The translations under genes and the position numbers were made by a program. The notes under the pieces were generated by a model that ran no database searches, had not been told where the DNA came from, and worked only from the letters and a program-made list of their open reading frames with translations. From Eubacteriales bacterium (GTDB lineage: Bacteria > Bacillota > Clostridia > Lachnospirales > Lachnospiraceae), in assembly GCA_030536995.1 (NCBI GenBank), contig JAUNOY010000003.1, positions 62,001 to 126,000 on the forward strand: 64,000 nt of DNA. The letters are read 5' to 3'. Of the stretch, positions 54,589 through 63,188 are shown piece after piece. The number at the start of each line of letters is the position of its first letter. Positions within the stretch are counted from its first letter, which is position 1.

Positions 54589-55020
54589 TTATTTTAAAAC
54601 CGGAAGGATTTTCTCTACGTCTGTGTGTGGTCTTGGAATTACATGTGTAGCTACTAACTCACCAAGGCGGGATGCTGCTGCACTTCCGCTCTCTACTGCA
54701 GATTTAACAGCGCCAACATCTCCACGTACCATAACTGTTACAAGACCGGAACCGATTTTCTCTGTTCCTACTAATGCAACATTAGCAGCCTTGCACATCT
54801 GGTCAGCTGCTTCGATTGCTGCTGTAAGTCCTCTGGTCTCAACCATTCCTAATGCTTCCTGTGTCATTCTTTTTTCCTCCTTATGGATTGGGGCTGTCTC
54901 AGCCTTCACTGTTTTTGTTTCAGTTGTCTTTGTTTCTGCTGCTTTAGCTGCAGCGGTGGTTCTTTTTCTGGGAGCAGCCGCTTTCTTTGGGGTTGCTTCC
55001 GTTTTCTTTTCTTCAGCCAT
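54589..55020 (-). CDS. BMC-H shell protein with N-terminal basic Ala/Lys/Thr extension and internal start
   Basis: A 143-codon frame. Codons 1-51 encode a low-complexity Lys/Ala/Thr/Glu tail ([18 protein letters not shown]). Codons 52-143 are a BMC-H domain ([40 protein letters not shown]) nearly identical to the 55464-55739 product. The codons for KEEKR just before Met52 read AAGGAGGAAAAAAGA, an ideal ribosome site six bases from that ATG (54867). A normal 92-residue shell protein could thus be made as well as the long form, which has its own ATG behind a G-rich site. This recalls PduB/PduB'. The dual start is inferred from sequence. Confidence 0.85.
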   Translation of the reverse strand: MAEEKKTEATPKKAAAPRKRTTAAAKAAETKTTETKTVKAETAPIHKEEKRMTQEALGMVETRGLTAAIEAADQMCKAANVALVGTEKIGSGLVTVMVRGDVGAVKSAVESGSAAASRLGELVATHVIPRPHTDVEKILPVLK

Positions 55021-55031
55021 ATTTCATCCCC

Positions 55032-55328
55032 CTATTTTTCTTTCTTATTCCAACGGCTTGCACTTAATTCCACCAGTTTGACAATTTCTTCATGGGGACG
55101 GGCAATTACTGCATAGCATGCCGGTTTTTTGATTGCGCCTGCTGCCGCAGCTTCCACTGCTTCTGTAACAGCAGCCACATCACCTTCTACTATAATTGTA
55201 ACCAGTCGTCCGCCCAACTTACGTTCCCATGATTTCAGTTCGACATCTGCAGTCTTACACATAATGTCCAGGGCGTCCAGGGCCGCTACGACACCTGTGA
55301 TTTCAATAAAACCATATGATTTGCTCAT
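55032..55328 (-). CDS. BMC-H shell protein (divergent)
   Basis: A 98-residue single BMC domain: YGFIEITGVVAALDALDIM, KLGGRLVTIIVEGDVAAVTE and YAVIARPHEEI. It differs from its neighbours by an alanine-rich helix (AVEAAAAGAIKKPA) and a basic tail. It forms hexamers of the shell facets; the pore loop differs from the PduA-like copies, so it may pass other metabolites. It lies 11 bases before the extended BMC-H gene. Confidence 0.92.
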   Translation of the reverse strand: MSKSYGFIEITGVVAALDALDIMCKTADVELKSWERKLGGRLVTIIVEGDVAAVTEAVEAAAAGAIKKPACYAVIARPHEEIVKLVELSASRWNKKEK

Positions 55329-55463
55329 GAGCGAACTCCTTAAAAATATTAATCATATATTATATGCCATGCGACGCATGGGCAGTCGAATGTTTCACCC
55401 TGCCATGCAACATCTCGATTACGCTCCGCTTTATGTCTTAGTCTGCGCATGGCTCATTGCTTA

Positions 55464-55739
55464 TCAGATGCTTGGCAGAATTTTTTCTACATCGCCGTGT
55501 GGTCTTGGAATTACATGTGTAGCTACTAATTCACCAAGACGGGATGCTGCTGCGCTTCCGCTCTCTACTGCTGCTTTAACAGCACCTACATCTCCACGTA
55601 CCATAACTGTTACAAGACCGGAACCGATTTTCTCTGTTCCTACTAATGCAACCTCTGCTGCTTTTGTCATTGCATCTGCTGCTTCGATTGCAGCGGTAAG
55701 TCCTCTGGTTTCTACCATTCCTAATGCTTCCTGTGCCAT
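55464..55739 (-). CDS. BMC-H shell protein (PduA/PduJ-like)
   Basis: A 91-residue shell hexamer subunit: [40 protein letters not shown] and [13 protein letters not shown]. The KIGSG pore-loop stretch is typical of PduA/PduJ, through which propanediol may enter. At DNA level it is a recent duplicate of the BMC-H domain at 54589-54867. AGGAGG lies seven bases before the ATG. Confidence 0.94.
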   Translation of the reverse strand: MAQEALGMVETRGLTAAIEAADAMTKAAEVALVGTEKIGSGLVTVMVRGDVGAVKAAVESGSAAASRLGELVATHVIPRPHGDVEKILPSI

Positions 55740-55798
55740 GTTCTATTCCTCCTGAATATTCAAACCTGATATTTAATCGTATTATGCGGATAAATAAC

Positions 55799-56113
55799 CT
55801 AGTCTTTATCCAATGCGCTGATTTTCAGCATTTTCTCCGTTCCCTCTTCCGGGTTCGGGATGACATAGTGCTGTACCACGCCAGTCATTCTATTTGCTGC
55901 TTCCATGCCTGCTTCTACAGCTGCAGTTACATCTGTTACACTGCCTCTGAATTTGATACAGACAAGGAGCGGAACCGGCAGGCTGTCAGCATTGGCTGGT
56001 TTATTCTTATCGAATACCTCCAGGCGGACATTGGCAGCCTTGCATCCGGCATCGCCTGCTACAAAGGCTGTGGTCAGCCCAAATACCTCTAAAATTCCTA
56101 CAGCTTCTGCCAT
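55799..56113 (-). CDS. BMC-H shell protein with internal insertion
   Basis: A 104-residue BMC domain (AVGILEVFGLTTAFVAGDAG, GSVTDVTAAVEAGMEAANRM, QHYVIPNPEEGTEKML). It has about ten extra residues (KNKPANADSLPVP) between the second and third strands, where the other copies have a short turn, and a charged tail. This is a distinct shell type; its pore and role cannot be told from sequence. Confidence 0.9.
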   Translation of the reverse strand: MAEAVGILEVFGLTTAFVAGDAGCKAANVRLEVFDKNKPANADSLPVPLLVCIKFRGSVTDVTAAVEAGMEAANRMTGVVQHYVIPNPEEGTEKMLKISALDKD

Positions 56114-56140
56114 TTTATTTCTCCTTTAGTTGTCAGGAAA

Positions 56141-57364
56141 TTATTTATTAATTACAGCAATCTTAAGTCCTGTCATAGCAAGATTTGTCTGAAGAGCTTC
56201 ATTAATCTGCTCTAACGGGAATTTATCTGTGATCAGTTCTGCCATTGGAAGACCGATTCCTTTTGCTCTCTTTAAGAAATCAAATGTTGTAACATAGTCT
56301 CTTAAGGTGTATACCCATGAACCTACTATTGTGATTTCTTTAGAACAGATATCAAAGTGCGGGTTAATTGTAGCATCTCCACCGTTGATGAAGAAACCTA
56401 ACTCGCAAAGGCCGCCGCCGTTGCGAATGAATTTGTAGATATTTGCATGAGCAACAGGTGAACCTGTACACTGGAATGCAAAGTCTGCAAGATGTCCGCC
56501 AAATGCTGCTTCTACAGCACCTGCAAGAGCATCAATTCCCTGATGATCCTTGAAGTTTACAGTCTGTGTAGCGCCCATTCTCTTAGCGAATTCAAGACGT
56601 TTTTCTTCTCCGTCTACTGCACAGATATTCTCGATACCCATAGTACGGAGAACTGCGATACAGATCAGACCGATTGGTCCACATCCCTGTACAACTACTC
56701 TGCTGTTGAAACGAAGAATATTTGTGGATTTAGCTCTCTCAACTGCATGTACAAGAACTGCACATGGCTCGATGAGGATACGGGAATCCAGATCAAGGTC
56801 ACTTACATTAAAGAATGTAGAACCGAAGTTTCCGCCTCTGATGAAGATGTAATCGGAAAACCATCCGTTGAAGTGAACATCATCTTCCGGAAGAAGTCCG
56901 TAAACATCAGCGCCTCCTACATTCTTTTTATTTAAGTCGAACATTGTGATGTCCGGTTCATCTTTGAAAATCATACAGGTAACAATTTTGTCGCCGACTT
57001 TAACAGGTTTACCTGCTGTGTCAACTTTAACATTTTTACCCATAGCCACGATTTCACCTGTTCCTTCATGTCCAAGTACAACAGGGATGAGCCCAAATGG
57101 GTCTCTCTTAAATTCGTGAGCATCTGTTCCGCAAACGCCACAGCCTTCAACTTTAACAAGAATATCATCATCTCCTACTGGAGGAAGCGGGAATTCTTTT
57201 AACTCAAAGTGTTCTTTTTCTGTAAGCATTGCTACTCTGGCTGTCTTCGGGATTCCTGCGGATGCTGCCGGTGCTGCTGCTGGAGCTGCTGCCGGTCCAT
57301 TTCCGGTCATGCCGGAGAGAACCTGTTTAACGATTTCTTCTATATTAATATTGTTCATATCCAT
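56141..57364 (-). CDS. Zinc-dependent medium-chain alcohol dehydrogenase with encapsulation peptide
   Basis: A 407-residue enzyme. The first ~20 residues (INIEEIVKQVLSGMTGN) are an amphipathic helix, joined by an Ala/Pro linker (GPAAAPAAAPAASAG) to a medium-chain dehydrogenase. It has the catalytic zinc segment GCGVCGTDAHEF, the GHEGTGEIVAMG motif and the Rossmann VVQGCGPIGLICI. The structural-zinc cysteine lobe is absent. It is probably imported into the compartment. A lactaldehyde reductase making 1,2-propanediol for the dehydratase is the most sensible role, since PduQ already serves propionaldehyde; this is inference. Confidence 0.85.
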   Translation of the reverse strand: MDMNNINIEEIVKQVLSGMTGNGPAAAPAAAPAASAGIPKTARVAMLTEKEHFELKEFPLPPVGDDDILVKVEGCGVCGTDAHEFKRDPFGLIPVVLGHEGTGEIVAMGKNVKVDTAGKPVKVGDKIVTCMIFKDEPDITMFDLNKKNVGGADVYGLLPEDDVHFNGWFSDYIFIRGGNFGSTFFNVSDLDLDSRILIEPCAVLVHAVERAKSTNILRFNSRVVVQGCGPIGLICIAVLRTMGIENICAVDGEEKRLEFAKRMGATQTVNFKDHQGIDALAGAVEAAFGGHLADFAFQCTGSPVAHANIYKFIRNGGGLCELGFFINGGDATINPHFDICSKEITIVGSWVYTLRDYVTTFDFLKRAKGIGLPMAELITDKFPLEQINEALQTNLAMTGLKIAVINK

Positions 57365-57383
57365 GTTCTTTCTCTCCTTTTAC

Positions 57384-58772
57384 TTAGCGAATGCAAAGGC
57401 TGTCAGACATTACGCAGCGTCTTCTCTTGGTGAATGTGCTTGCGCTTGTAAGACCTTCTCCTGTACGGCTTGCGATTGTGAAGGTACAATAACCTTCTCC
57501 ACCGAATCCAAGAGCTGCATAAGAAGGTGCATTTTTAACAAGGATTGCTGTGTCAATTGCTTTCGCGTATTTCGTGATATTATCAACATTCTTGGAATGA
57601 ATGTGTGCGGAGTGGCGATTACCATGCTCAAGCCATACAGCCTGCTCTACAGCATCATCAAAGTCTTTCGCTCTTACCACACCAAGGATTGGCATCATAA
57701 GCTCTGTAGAAATAAGCGGATGCTCCTTTGGTCCCTCGAATACGATACAGCGGATATTTGCCGGAACTTCTACTCCAATCATGGAAAGAAGAGTTCTTGC
57801 ATCACGTCCTACACATTTACGATTCAGCTTGCCACCTGCCAGAACAACATCAACAAGTTTCTGCTGTTCTTCTTCTGAAGCAAGATAACAGTCATTTTCT
57901 GTTACCAGATAGTGCATCAGTTCATCTACAATAGAATTAACCGCAACAATTTCTTTCTCTGCGATGCACGGAAGGTTATTGTCAAAAGTACATCCATTTA
58001 CGATGTCCTGAGCTGCTTTACGGATATCTGCTGTTTCATCAACAAGTGCCGGCGGGTTTCCTGCACCTGCGCCGATTCCGCGCTTTCCGGAAGAAAGAAC
58101 TGCGGTAACTACGCCAGGGCCGCCTGTTGCAGCGATCAGCGGAATATCTTTATGTTTCATCATAATATCACTTGTTTCAAGTGTCGGCTTCTCAACAGTT
58201 ACTGCGATGTTATCCGGACCGCCGGCTTCAAGAGAAGCTTCGTTAACAAGATTAATCGCATAGATGGAAGTCTTGATAGCTGCCGGATGCGGGTTGAATA
58301 CAACTGTATTTCCGCCTGCCAGCATACCCATTGTATTACATAAAACAGTTTCACTTGGGTTTGTACATGGTGTGATCGCACCAATAACGCCAAATGGTCC
58401 CATTTCGATCAGGGTCAGTCCTCTGTCCCCTGACCATGCGGTTGTTGTAATATCCTCTGTACCAGGTGTTTTGTCTGCTACAAGATGGTGTTTCAGGATC
58501 TTATCTCCCACATTCCCCATTCCTGTCTCATCAACGCCCATACGTGCAAGGATTTCCGCATTTTCTCTGATTTTTTTGCGGATGCAGGTAATAATTTTTT
58601 CTCTCTGGTCCATGGACATTTTCTTAACGATGAGTTCTGCTTTTTTCGCAGCCTCAATCGCGTCGTTCATATCCTTGAAAACTCCATGTTTTCCGGACGG
58701 AGCTTCTGCAATCTGCATTTTTGCCATTACTGCCTGTACAATTTCCTGTACCATATTTTCATTTACTGGCAT
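57384..58772 (-). CDS. pduP: CoA-acylating propionaldehyde dehydrogenase (PduP-like)
   Basis: A 462-residue aldehyde dehydrogenase converting propionaldehyde, CoA and NAD+ to propionyl-CoA. Residues 1-20 (MVQEIVQAVMAKMQ) form an encapsulation helix. The catalytic cysteine is C269 in CTFDNNLPCIAEKE, with GPFGVIGAITPCTNP and GAGAGNPPALVDE as expected for this group. AGGAGG precedes the ATG. It lies between the aldolase and the tagged alcohol dehydrogenase. Confidence 0.94.
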   Translation of the reverse strand: MPVNENMVQEIVQAVMAKMQIAEAPSGKHGVFKDMNDAIEAAKKAELIVKKMSMDQREKIITCIRKKIRENAEILARMGVDETGMGNVGDKILKHHLVADKTPGTEDITTTAWSGDRGLTLIEMGPFGVIGAITPCTNPSETVLCNTMGMLAGGNTVVFNPHPAAIKTSIYAINLVNEASLEAGGPDNIAVTVEKPTLETSDIMMKHKDIPLIAATGGPGVVTAVLSSGKRGIGAGAGNPPALVDETADIRKAAQDIVNGCTFDNNLPCIAEKEIVAVNSIVDELMHYLVTENDCYLASEEEQQKLVDVVLAGGKLNRKCVGRDARTLLSMIGVEVPANIRCIVFEGPKEHPLISTELMMPILGVVRAKDFDDAVEQAVWLEHGNRHSAHIHSKNVDNITKYAKAIDTAILVKNAPSYAALGFGGEGYCTFTIASRTGEGLTSASTFTKRRRCVMSDSLCIR

Positions 58773-58804
58773 GAGATTGTCCTCCTAATAAATTAATTAC
58801 CGGA

Positions 58805-59620
58805 TTATTTAAGTCCTAACTGAGCCATTACCTGTTTTGTGATGTTTGCTACTAATTCAGCATCAGCTTCCTTCGGAGCATCCTCGCATCCTGTTGTGTA
58901 TGTGCAACGGCTTCCGCAGTTGTGGCAGTTTAAGCCGTCTTTGTTTACACAAAGGTTTGCCGGATGTTTGCCCGGAAGACCCATTTTTCTTCTGATTTCG
59001 TATAATTTCTCAATCTGCTCTTTGTCAAATTCCTTAGGTCCGCCAAGAACTTTGGATTTGTAAAGAAGTTCTGCGTAGAACTCAAGGGATTCCATCTTCA
59101 TGTATGCAGCCATAAGGTCTGTAGACCATGTTAATGCGCCGTGGTTCTCAAGAAGAACTGCATCAAAGTATGGAAGGTATTTCTCAAGGTTGTCCGGAAT
59201 TTCTACTGTAGATGGTGTACCATACTCAGCGATCGGAACGCATCCAAGAGCGATAACTGCTTCAGGCATGATTGGAGCGGAAAGCGGAATACCTGCAATT
59301 GCAAAGCTTGTTGCATATGTAGGATGAGCATGTACTACTGCGCCTACATCCGGTCTCTTCTCATATACTCTCATGTGCATCTTGATTTCAGAAGATGGAC
59401 GGAATCCCGGGTTAGCCTGGATTACATTACCTTTCGCATCTACTTTACAGATGAACTCTGGTGTCATGAAACCTTTAGATACACCTGTTGGTGTGCAAAG
59501 GAATTCGTTGTCGCTGATTTTAACAGAAATATTTCCGTCATTTGCAGCTACCATGTTACGGTTGTAGATTCTTCTTCCTACTTCACAGATCATTTTTTTG
59601 ATTTCGTACTCGTTTACCAT
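58805..59620 (-). CDS. fucA: L-fuculose-phosphate aldolase with Cys-rich tail and C-terminal encapsulation peptide
   Basis: A 271-residue class II aldolase cleaving fuculose-1-phosphate (or rhamnulose-1-phosphate) to lactaldehyde and DHAP. Zinc-site and substrate motifs: NMVAANDGNISVKI, GVSKGFM, PSSEIKMHMRVY, VVHAHPTYATSFA and LLENHGALTWS. Family members usually end near residue 215. This one adds a tail with five cysteines (C-x7-C-x2-C-x3-C-x5-C, near 222-243) and then ELVANITKQVMAQLG, an encapsulation helix. The ATG at 59620 has AAGGAGG eight bases before; the 44 codons upstream are promoter DNA. Confidence 0.93.
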   Translation of the reverse strand: MVNEYEIKKMICEVGRRIYNRNMVAANDGNISVKISDNEFLCTPTGVSKGFMTPEFICKVDAKGNVIQANPGFRPSSEIKMHMRVYEKRPDVGAVVHAHPTYATSFAIAGIPLSAPIMPEAVIALGCVPIAEYGTPSTVEIPDNLEKYLPYFDAVLLENHGALTWSTDLMAAYMKMESLEFYAELLYKSKVLGGPKEFDKEQIEKLYEIRRKMGLPGKHPANLCVNKDGLNCHNCGSRCTYTTGCEDAPKEADAELVANITKQVMAQLGLK

Positions 59621-59723
59621 GCTTTCTTCCTCCTTAAGGCATTTGGTTTCGCGACTTACAGCTTTTTTACGCAGATTTTGCTGAAAAGCCGCATTTTTTC
59701 TGACTTTCTGCGCTACTATTCTT

Positions 59724-59752
59724 ATTCTACTATAACTCACAGAAAAAGTCAA
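59724..59752 (-). promoter_or_regulatory. Second BMC promoter, before the aldolase gene
   Basis: On the minus strand TTGACT (59752-59747) and TAGAAT (59729-59724) are 17 bases apart. It lies in a 200-base gap between the activase and aldolase genes, so the shell and cargo genes can be transcribed apart from the dehydratase. Confidence 0.7.
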
Positions 59753-59768
59753 GTGTAACCCGTTGTTT

Positions 59769-59803
59769 TATGTTGTTTTTGTGTGGTTTTATATGTTGTT
59801 TTT
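59769..59803. repeat. Direct repeat upstream of the aldolase promoter (candidate activator site)
   Basis: TATGTTGTTTTT occurs at 59769-59780 and 59792-59803, 23 bases start to start, just upstream of the -35. A related pair with the same 23-base spacing precedes the dehydratase promoter (63303-63314 and 63326-63337). Confidence 0.5.
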
Positions 59804-59820
59804 TTTGGGTTTCAAGTGAT

Positions 59821-60612
59821 TCAGCCGCCTATCTGACAGTCAAGTCCACATACTGCATGAACCGCCTTTTTCAAAGTGATCATATGTTCCGGAGACGGTG
59901 GTTCGATCCCTTCCATAAGGTACTTTCTTCCCAATCCTTCATACTTGTCCTGGCCAAGTCTGTGGTACGGAAGAAGATGTATCTTTTCGACACCCGGAAG
60001 CGTTGCCGCAAAGCGGGCAATATTTTGAATCTCCTCAACCGTGTCATTGAAAGTCGGAATCACCGGAACCCGGATAACCAGCTTCGTCATTTTACTAAGA
60101 GCAACCTTACGGGCATTTTCCATCATGAGTTCGTTAGATTTCCCTGTAAACTCTTTATGTTTTATCGGATCCGTATGCTTAATGTCCATCAGATAAAGGT
60201 CAAGATACGGCAAAATCATCTCTATGTTTTCCCATGGCGCACATGCCATACTTTCGATTGCAGTATTGATTCCTCTTTCTTTCGCAGCACGCAAAAGATC
60301 TCTTGCGAACTCCGGCTGGCACAGACACTCTCCTCCGGAAAGTGTCATACCTCCGCCTGATCGGTAATAATACGGCCTGTCGCACTCCACCTCTTCAATC
60401 ATCTCGCGGACTGTCACATCTCGCCCGATTACTTTATCCTCTCCCAGAACCTTCATCGTCTGGATCTTATATTCCTGAGATTCCGGGTTACAGCACCAGC
60501 GGCAGCGAAGAACGCAGCCTTTCAAAAATACAATGGTGCGGATTCCCGGTCCGTCATGGATAGAATACCTCTGGACATCGAATACTCTTCCTGTCCTTTC
60601 CAAATAATCCAT
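59821..60612 (-). CDS. Glycyl-radical enzyme activase (radical SAM, PflA-like)
   Basis: A 264-residue radical SAM enzyme that installs the glycyl radical on the dehydratase. The [4Fe-4S] motif is C33-x3-C37-x2-C40 in KGCVLRCRWCCNPES. GGGMTLSGGECLCQ and YLMDIKHTD are typical of activases. The extra ferredoxin-like insert of many diol dehydratase activases is missing, so it is the short form. The ATG at 60612 lies after AAAGGGG; the longer frame runs into the dehydratase gene. It follows that gene by 37 bases. Confidence 0.93.
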   Translation of the reverse strand: MDYLERTGRVFDVQRYSIHDGPGIRTIVFLKGCVLRCRWCCNPESQEYKIQTMKVLGEDKVIGRDVTVREMIEEVECDRPYYYRSGGGMTLSGGECLCQPEFARDLLRAAKERGINTAIESMACAPWENIEMILPYLDLYLMDIKHTDPIKHKEFTGKSNELMMENARKVALSKMTKLVIRVPVIPTFNDTVEEIQNIARFAATLPGVEKIHLLPYHRLGQDKYEGLGRKYLMEGIEPPSPEHMITLKKAVHAVCGLDCQIGG

Positions 60613-60649
60613 GAGCTGCCCCTTTCTCAGCCAAAGGCTGTTTTCCCGT

Positions 60650-63175
60650 TTAGAATCCCTGCTCTGTACGACGGATGATATCATCCTGCAAAGAGCGGGA
60701 AAGTGTTGTGAACAGTGCGCTGTAACCAGCAACACGCACAACCAGATGTTTATATTTCTCCGGATGTTTCTGAGCATCCAGCAGTGTATCTCGGTCAACT
60801 ACGTTAAACTGCATATGCATTCCCTTCTGATCAAAATAGGAACGAATAAGAGCTACGAATTTCTCCAGTCCTTCTCTTCCTGATAAAGCAGAAGGATGGA
60901 ATTTCTGATTAAACAGTGTTCCGTTAGATACAATAAAGTGATCCAGTCTGGAAACAGATGTAGCGGCTGCTGTAGGCCCTTTCACATCCTTGCCTGCAGA
61001 CGGGGAAACTCCGTCAGCCACAGGAGTATGCGCATATCGACCATCAGGTGTAGCCCCTGTCTGTCCGCCCAGAGGAACATTGGCTGATACCGGATATAAG
61101 CCAGCCTGATACATACCACCTCTCGGATTTTTATAATTTTGAAGCGGTTTCGTATACGTGTATGCTACATCTCTTGCGAAATAATCAACCTCCGGAATAT
61201 CATTTCCGAATTTCGGAACTTCCTCAATCAGATTATGGATTTCTTCAAACCTTGCTGCCTTGGCAGGCTCAGGCTTCATTCCCACAAGTCCAGAAATCAT
61301 AGAAGCTGCTGTCTGAGCATCTATCGTCTGTCCGGCTTTACTCATTTCTCTGAGTACTGTTTCCGCAACATCTGCTGCTGATTGCGCATCAAGCCCTTTT
61401 CCGTAATTCCATGCCAGAGCTTCTTTTAATTCTGCCATGGTAAACTTCTTCTCTTCATACACAAGTCTGCGCACTGCAAAAAGAGCGTCTGCCATATTTG
61501 CAATGCCAAAGCCCTGAGGACCTGTAAAGTTATAGACAGCTCCGCCTTCCTGTACCGACTTTCCTGATTTCATACAATCATCCACCATACAGGACAAGAA
61601 CGGAAGCGGACATCTCTCCGCATGAGCAACATCTATTGCATTATCTGCATTTACAAGAAGAGAAATACAGTATTCCATCTGTTTCTTGTAGGCATCATAA
61701 AACTCATCAAATGTAGCCATATCGGTTACATCTCCTGTCTGAACACCTACCTGCACGCCTCTGTCCATTCCATTTGAAAAAACAAGCTCAAGCGGGCGGC
61801 ACATATTGAAGAATGCTGCATCATGCCATCCGTCTGTCTTACCTGCTTTCTGAGGCTCTACACATCCGATAATATTGTATTCTCTGGCATCCGCAAGGCT
61901 CAAACCACGATTCTGAAGAGCCGGGATGATAACCTCATCATTGTAATATGCAGGAAGGCCGATTCCTGTTCTTGTTAGCTCTGCAGCCTTGATCAGGAAT
62001 TCATGTGGTGTTCCGTTCCATACCCTCACTGACAGAGATGGCTGTGGAAGATGTACATGCACAGATGCCTGAATACTCATAAAGGACAAGTCATTTGTCA
62101 CATCGTTCCCATCCTTGTCCTGACCGCCTGCGATCAGATTCTGGAACAGACTATAACCAGCAAATCCCTCTGCCGATGCAGCATCACGACATTTATTCAG
62201 ATCATTTAATTTCACCCAGATGCAGTCCATCAGCTCCTGCGCATACTCCCGGCTGATATTTCCGTTATCCATATCCTTCCTATAATAAGGATACATATAC
62301 TGGTCAAATCGTCCCGGAGAAATGGAATGTCCACTACTCTCCAGCTGGATCAGCTGCTGCACAAACCAGAAAGACTGGCAGGCCTCGTAAAATCCTGTTG
62401 CCCCTTTGGCAGGTACACGGCTGCAGTTTCTGGCAATAACCAGAAGTTCCTGTTTACGCGCCTGATCCTGACATCTGTCTGCCATCTCAAGAGCAAGCTC
62501 TGCATAGCGCTGCGCATATTCAATAACCGCCTGACAGCTCAGAATTACTGCATTGAGGAAATGGGATTTCTTTGCATAATTTTCATCTCCCACTTTGCAT
62601 CCATCAAGTTCCTTCTGTGCTTTCGCAATAATCCCTTCATAACCGATTTCCAGAACCTCTTCATATTTAACAGTCACATGACCTACACCATTGTAAAAAT
62701 AATTTCCCGGCGTAAAAATATTATGATCGATTGCAGCAATCGCTTCCGGAGCCATATATGCGGTCGCAAGCTCACTGGTCGTTTTACCCTTCCAGTATTT
62801 ATGTACCTTTCTTAAATCCTCCTTCGTCTCTTCAGCAATATAGAACGGGTCTGCACTTCGTGTCTCCACTGTATCAAGCTCATCCTCCAGCCACTGAAAC
62901 GAATACTCCGGGTATGTCTGGCATCCTCGCGGAGCAAGGGTACTACTGCCTACAATCAGTTCCTCGTCACGGATAATAATCGGAATATTGCGCAAAATGT
63001 GTGCAAAAGCCTTCGCCCTGCGGGTGATAATCGGCTCTCCTTCCGTCTCCATGTAAGACTCTGTAATGAGTTTGGCTCTGGCAGATTCAATGACAGGCAT
63101 TTTCTCATACAGATGATCTACCAGCCTCGTAATTCTGGGACTTTTGGGTATATCTGACGTCTGAAACTTCTCCAT
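60650..63175 (-). CDS. Glycyl-radical 1,2-propanediol dehydratase (B12-independent)
   Basis: An 841-residue glycyl-radical enzyme. The active-site cysteine C438 and general base E440 are in NIIGCVEPQKAG. The radical glycine is G817 in RVAGYSALFTTLSRSLQDD. Other family landmarks are APRGCQTYPEYSFQWLEDEL, PGRFDQYMYPYY and GLPAYYNDEVIIPAL. The Cys-x-Glu pattern and fucose aldolase neighbour favour propanediol dehydratase over choline lyase or pyruvate formate-lyase. It turns 1,2-propanediol into propionaldehyde inside the compartment. It is the first gene of the operon, behind a strong promoter. Confidence 0.92.
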   Translation of the reverse strand: MEKFQTSDIPKSPRITRLVDHLYEKMPVIESARAKLITESYMETEGEPIITRRAKAFAHILRNIPIIIRDEELIVGSSTLAPRGCQTYPEYSFQWLEDELDTVETRSADPFYIAEETKEDLRKVHKYWKGKTTSELATAYMAPEAIAAIDHNIFTPGNYFYNGVGHVTVKYEEVLEIGYEGIIAKAQKELDGCKVGDENYAKKSHFLNAVILSCQAVIEYAQRYAELALEMADRCQDQARKQELLVIARNCSRVPAKGATGFYEACQSFWFVQQLIQLESSGHSISPGRFDQYMYPYYRKDMDNGNISREYAQELMDCIWVKLNDLNKCRDAASAEGFAGYSLFQNLIAGGQDKDGNDVTNDLSFMSIQASVHVHLPQPSLSVRVWNGTPHEFLIKAAELTRTGIGLPAYYNDEVIIPALQNRGLSLADAREYNIIGCVEPQKAGKTDGWHDAAFFNMCRPLELVFSNGMDRGVQVGVQTGDVTDMATFDEFYDAYKKQMEYCISLLVNADNAIDVAHAERCPLPFLSCMVDDCMKSGKSVQEGGAVYNFTGPQGFGIANMADALFAVRRLVYEEKKFTMAELKEALAWNYGKGLDAQSAADVAETVLREMSKAGQTIDAQTAASMISGLVGMKPEPAKAARFEEIHNLIEEVPKFGNDIPEVDYFARDVAYTYTKPLQNYKNPRGGMYQAGLYPVSANVPLGGQTGATPDGRYAHTPVADGVSPSAGKDVKGPTAAATSVSRLDHFIVSNGTLFNQKFHPSALSGREGLEKFVALIRSYFDQKGMHMQFNVVDRDTLLDAQKHPEKYKHLVVRVAGYSALFTTLSRSLQDDIIRRTEQGF

Positions 63176-63188
63176 AATTCTCCTTTCC

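Noticed and set aside
48566-63175. BMC locus as an entirely new compartment type
   Set aside because: Gene content and aldolase/dehydratase pairing match known fucose/rhamnose glycyl-radical compartments; only details are unusual.
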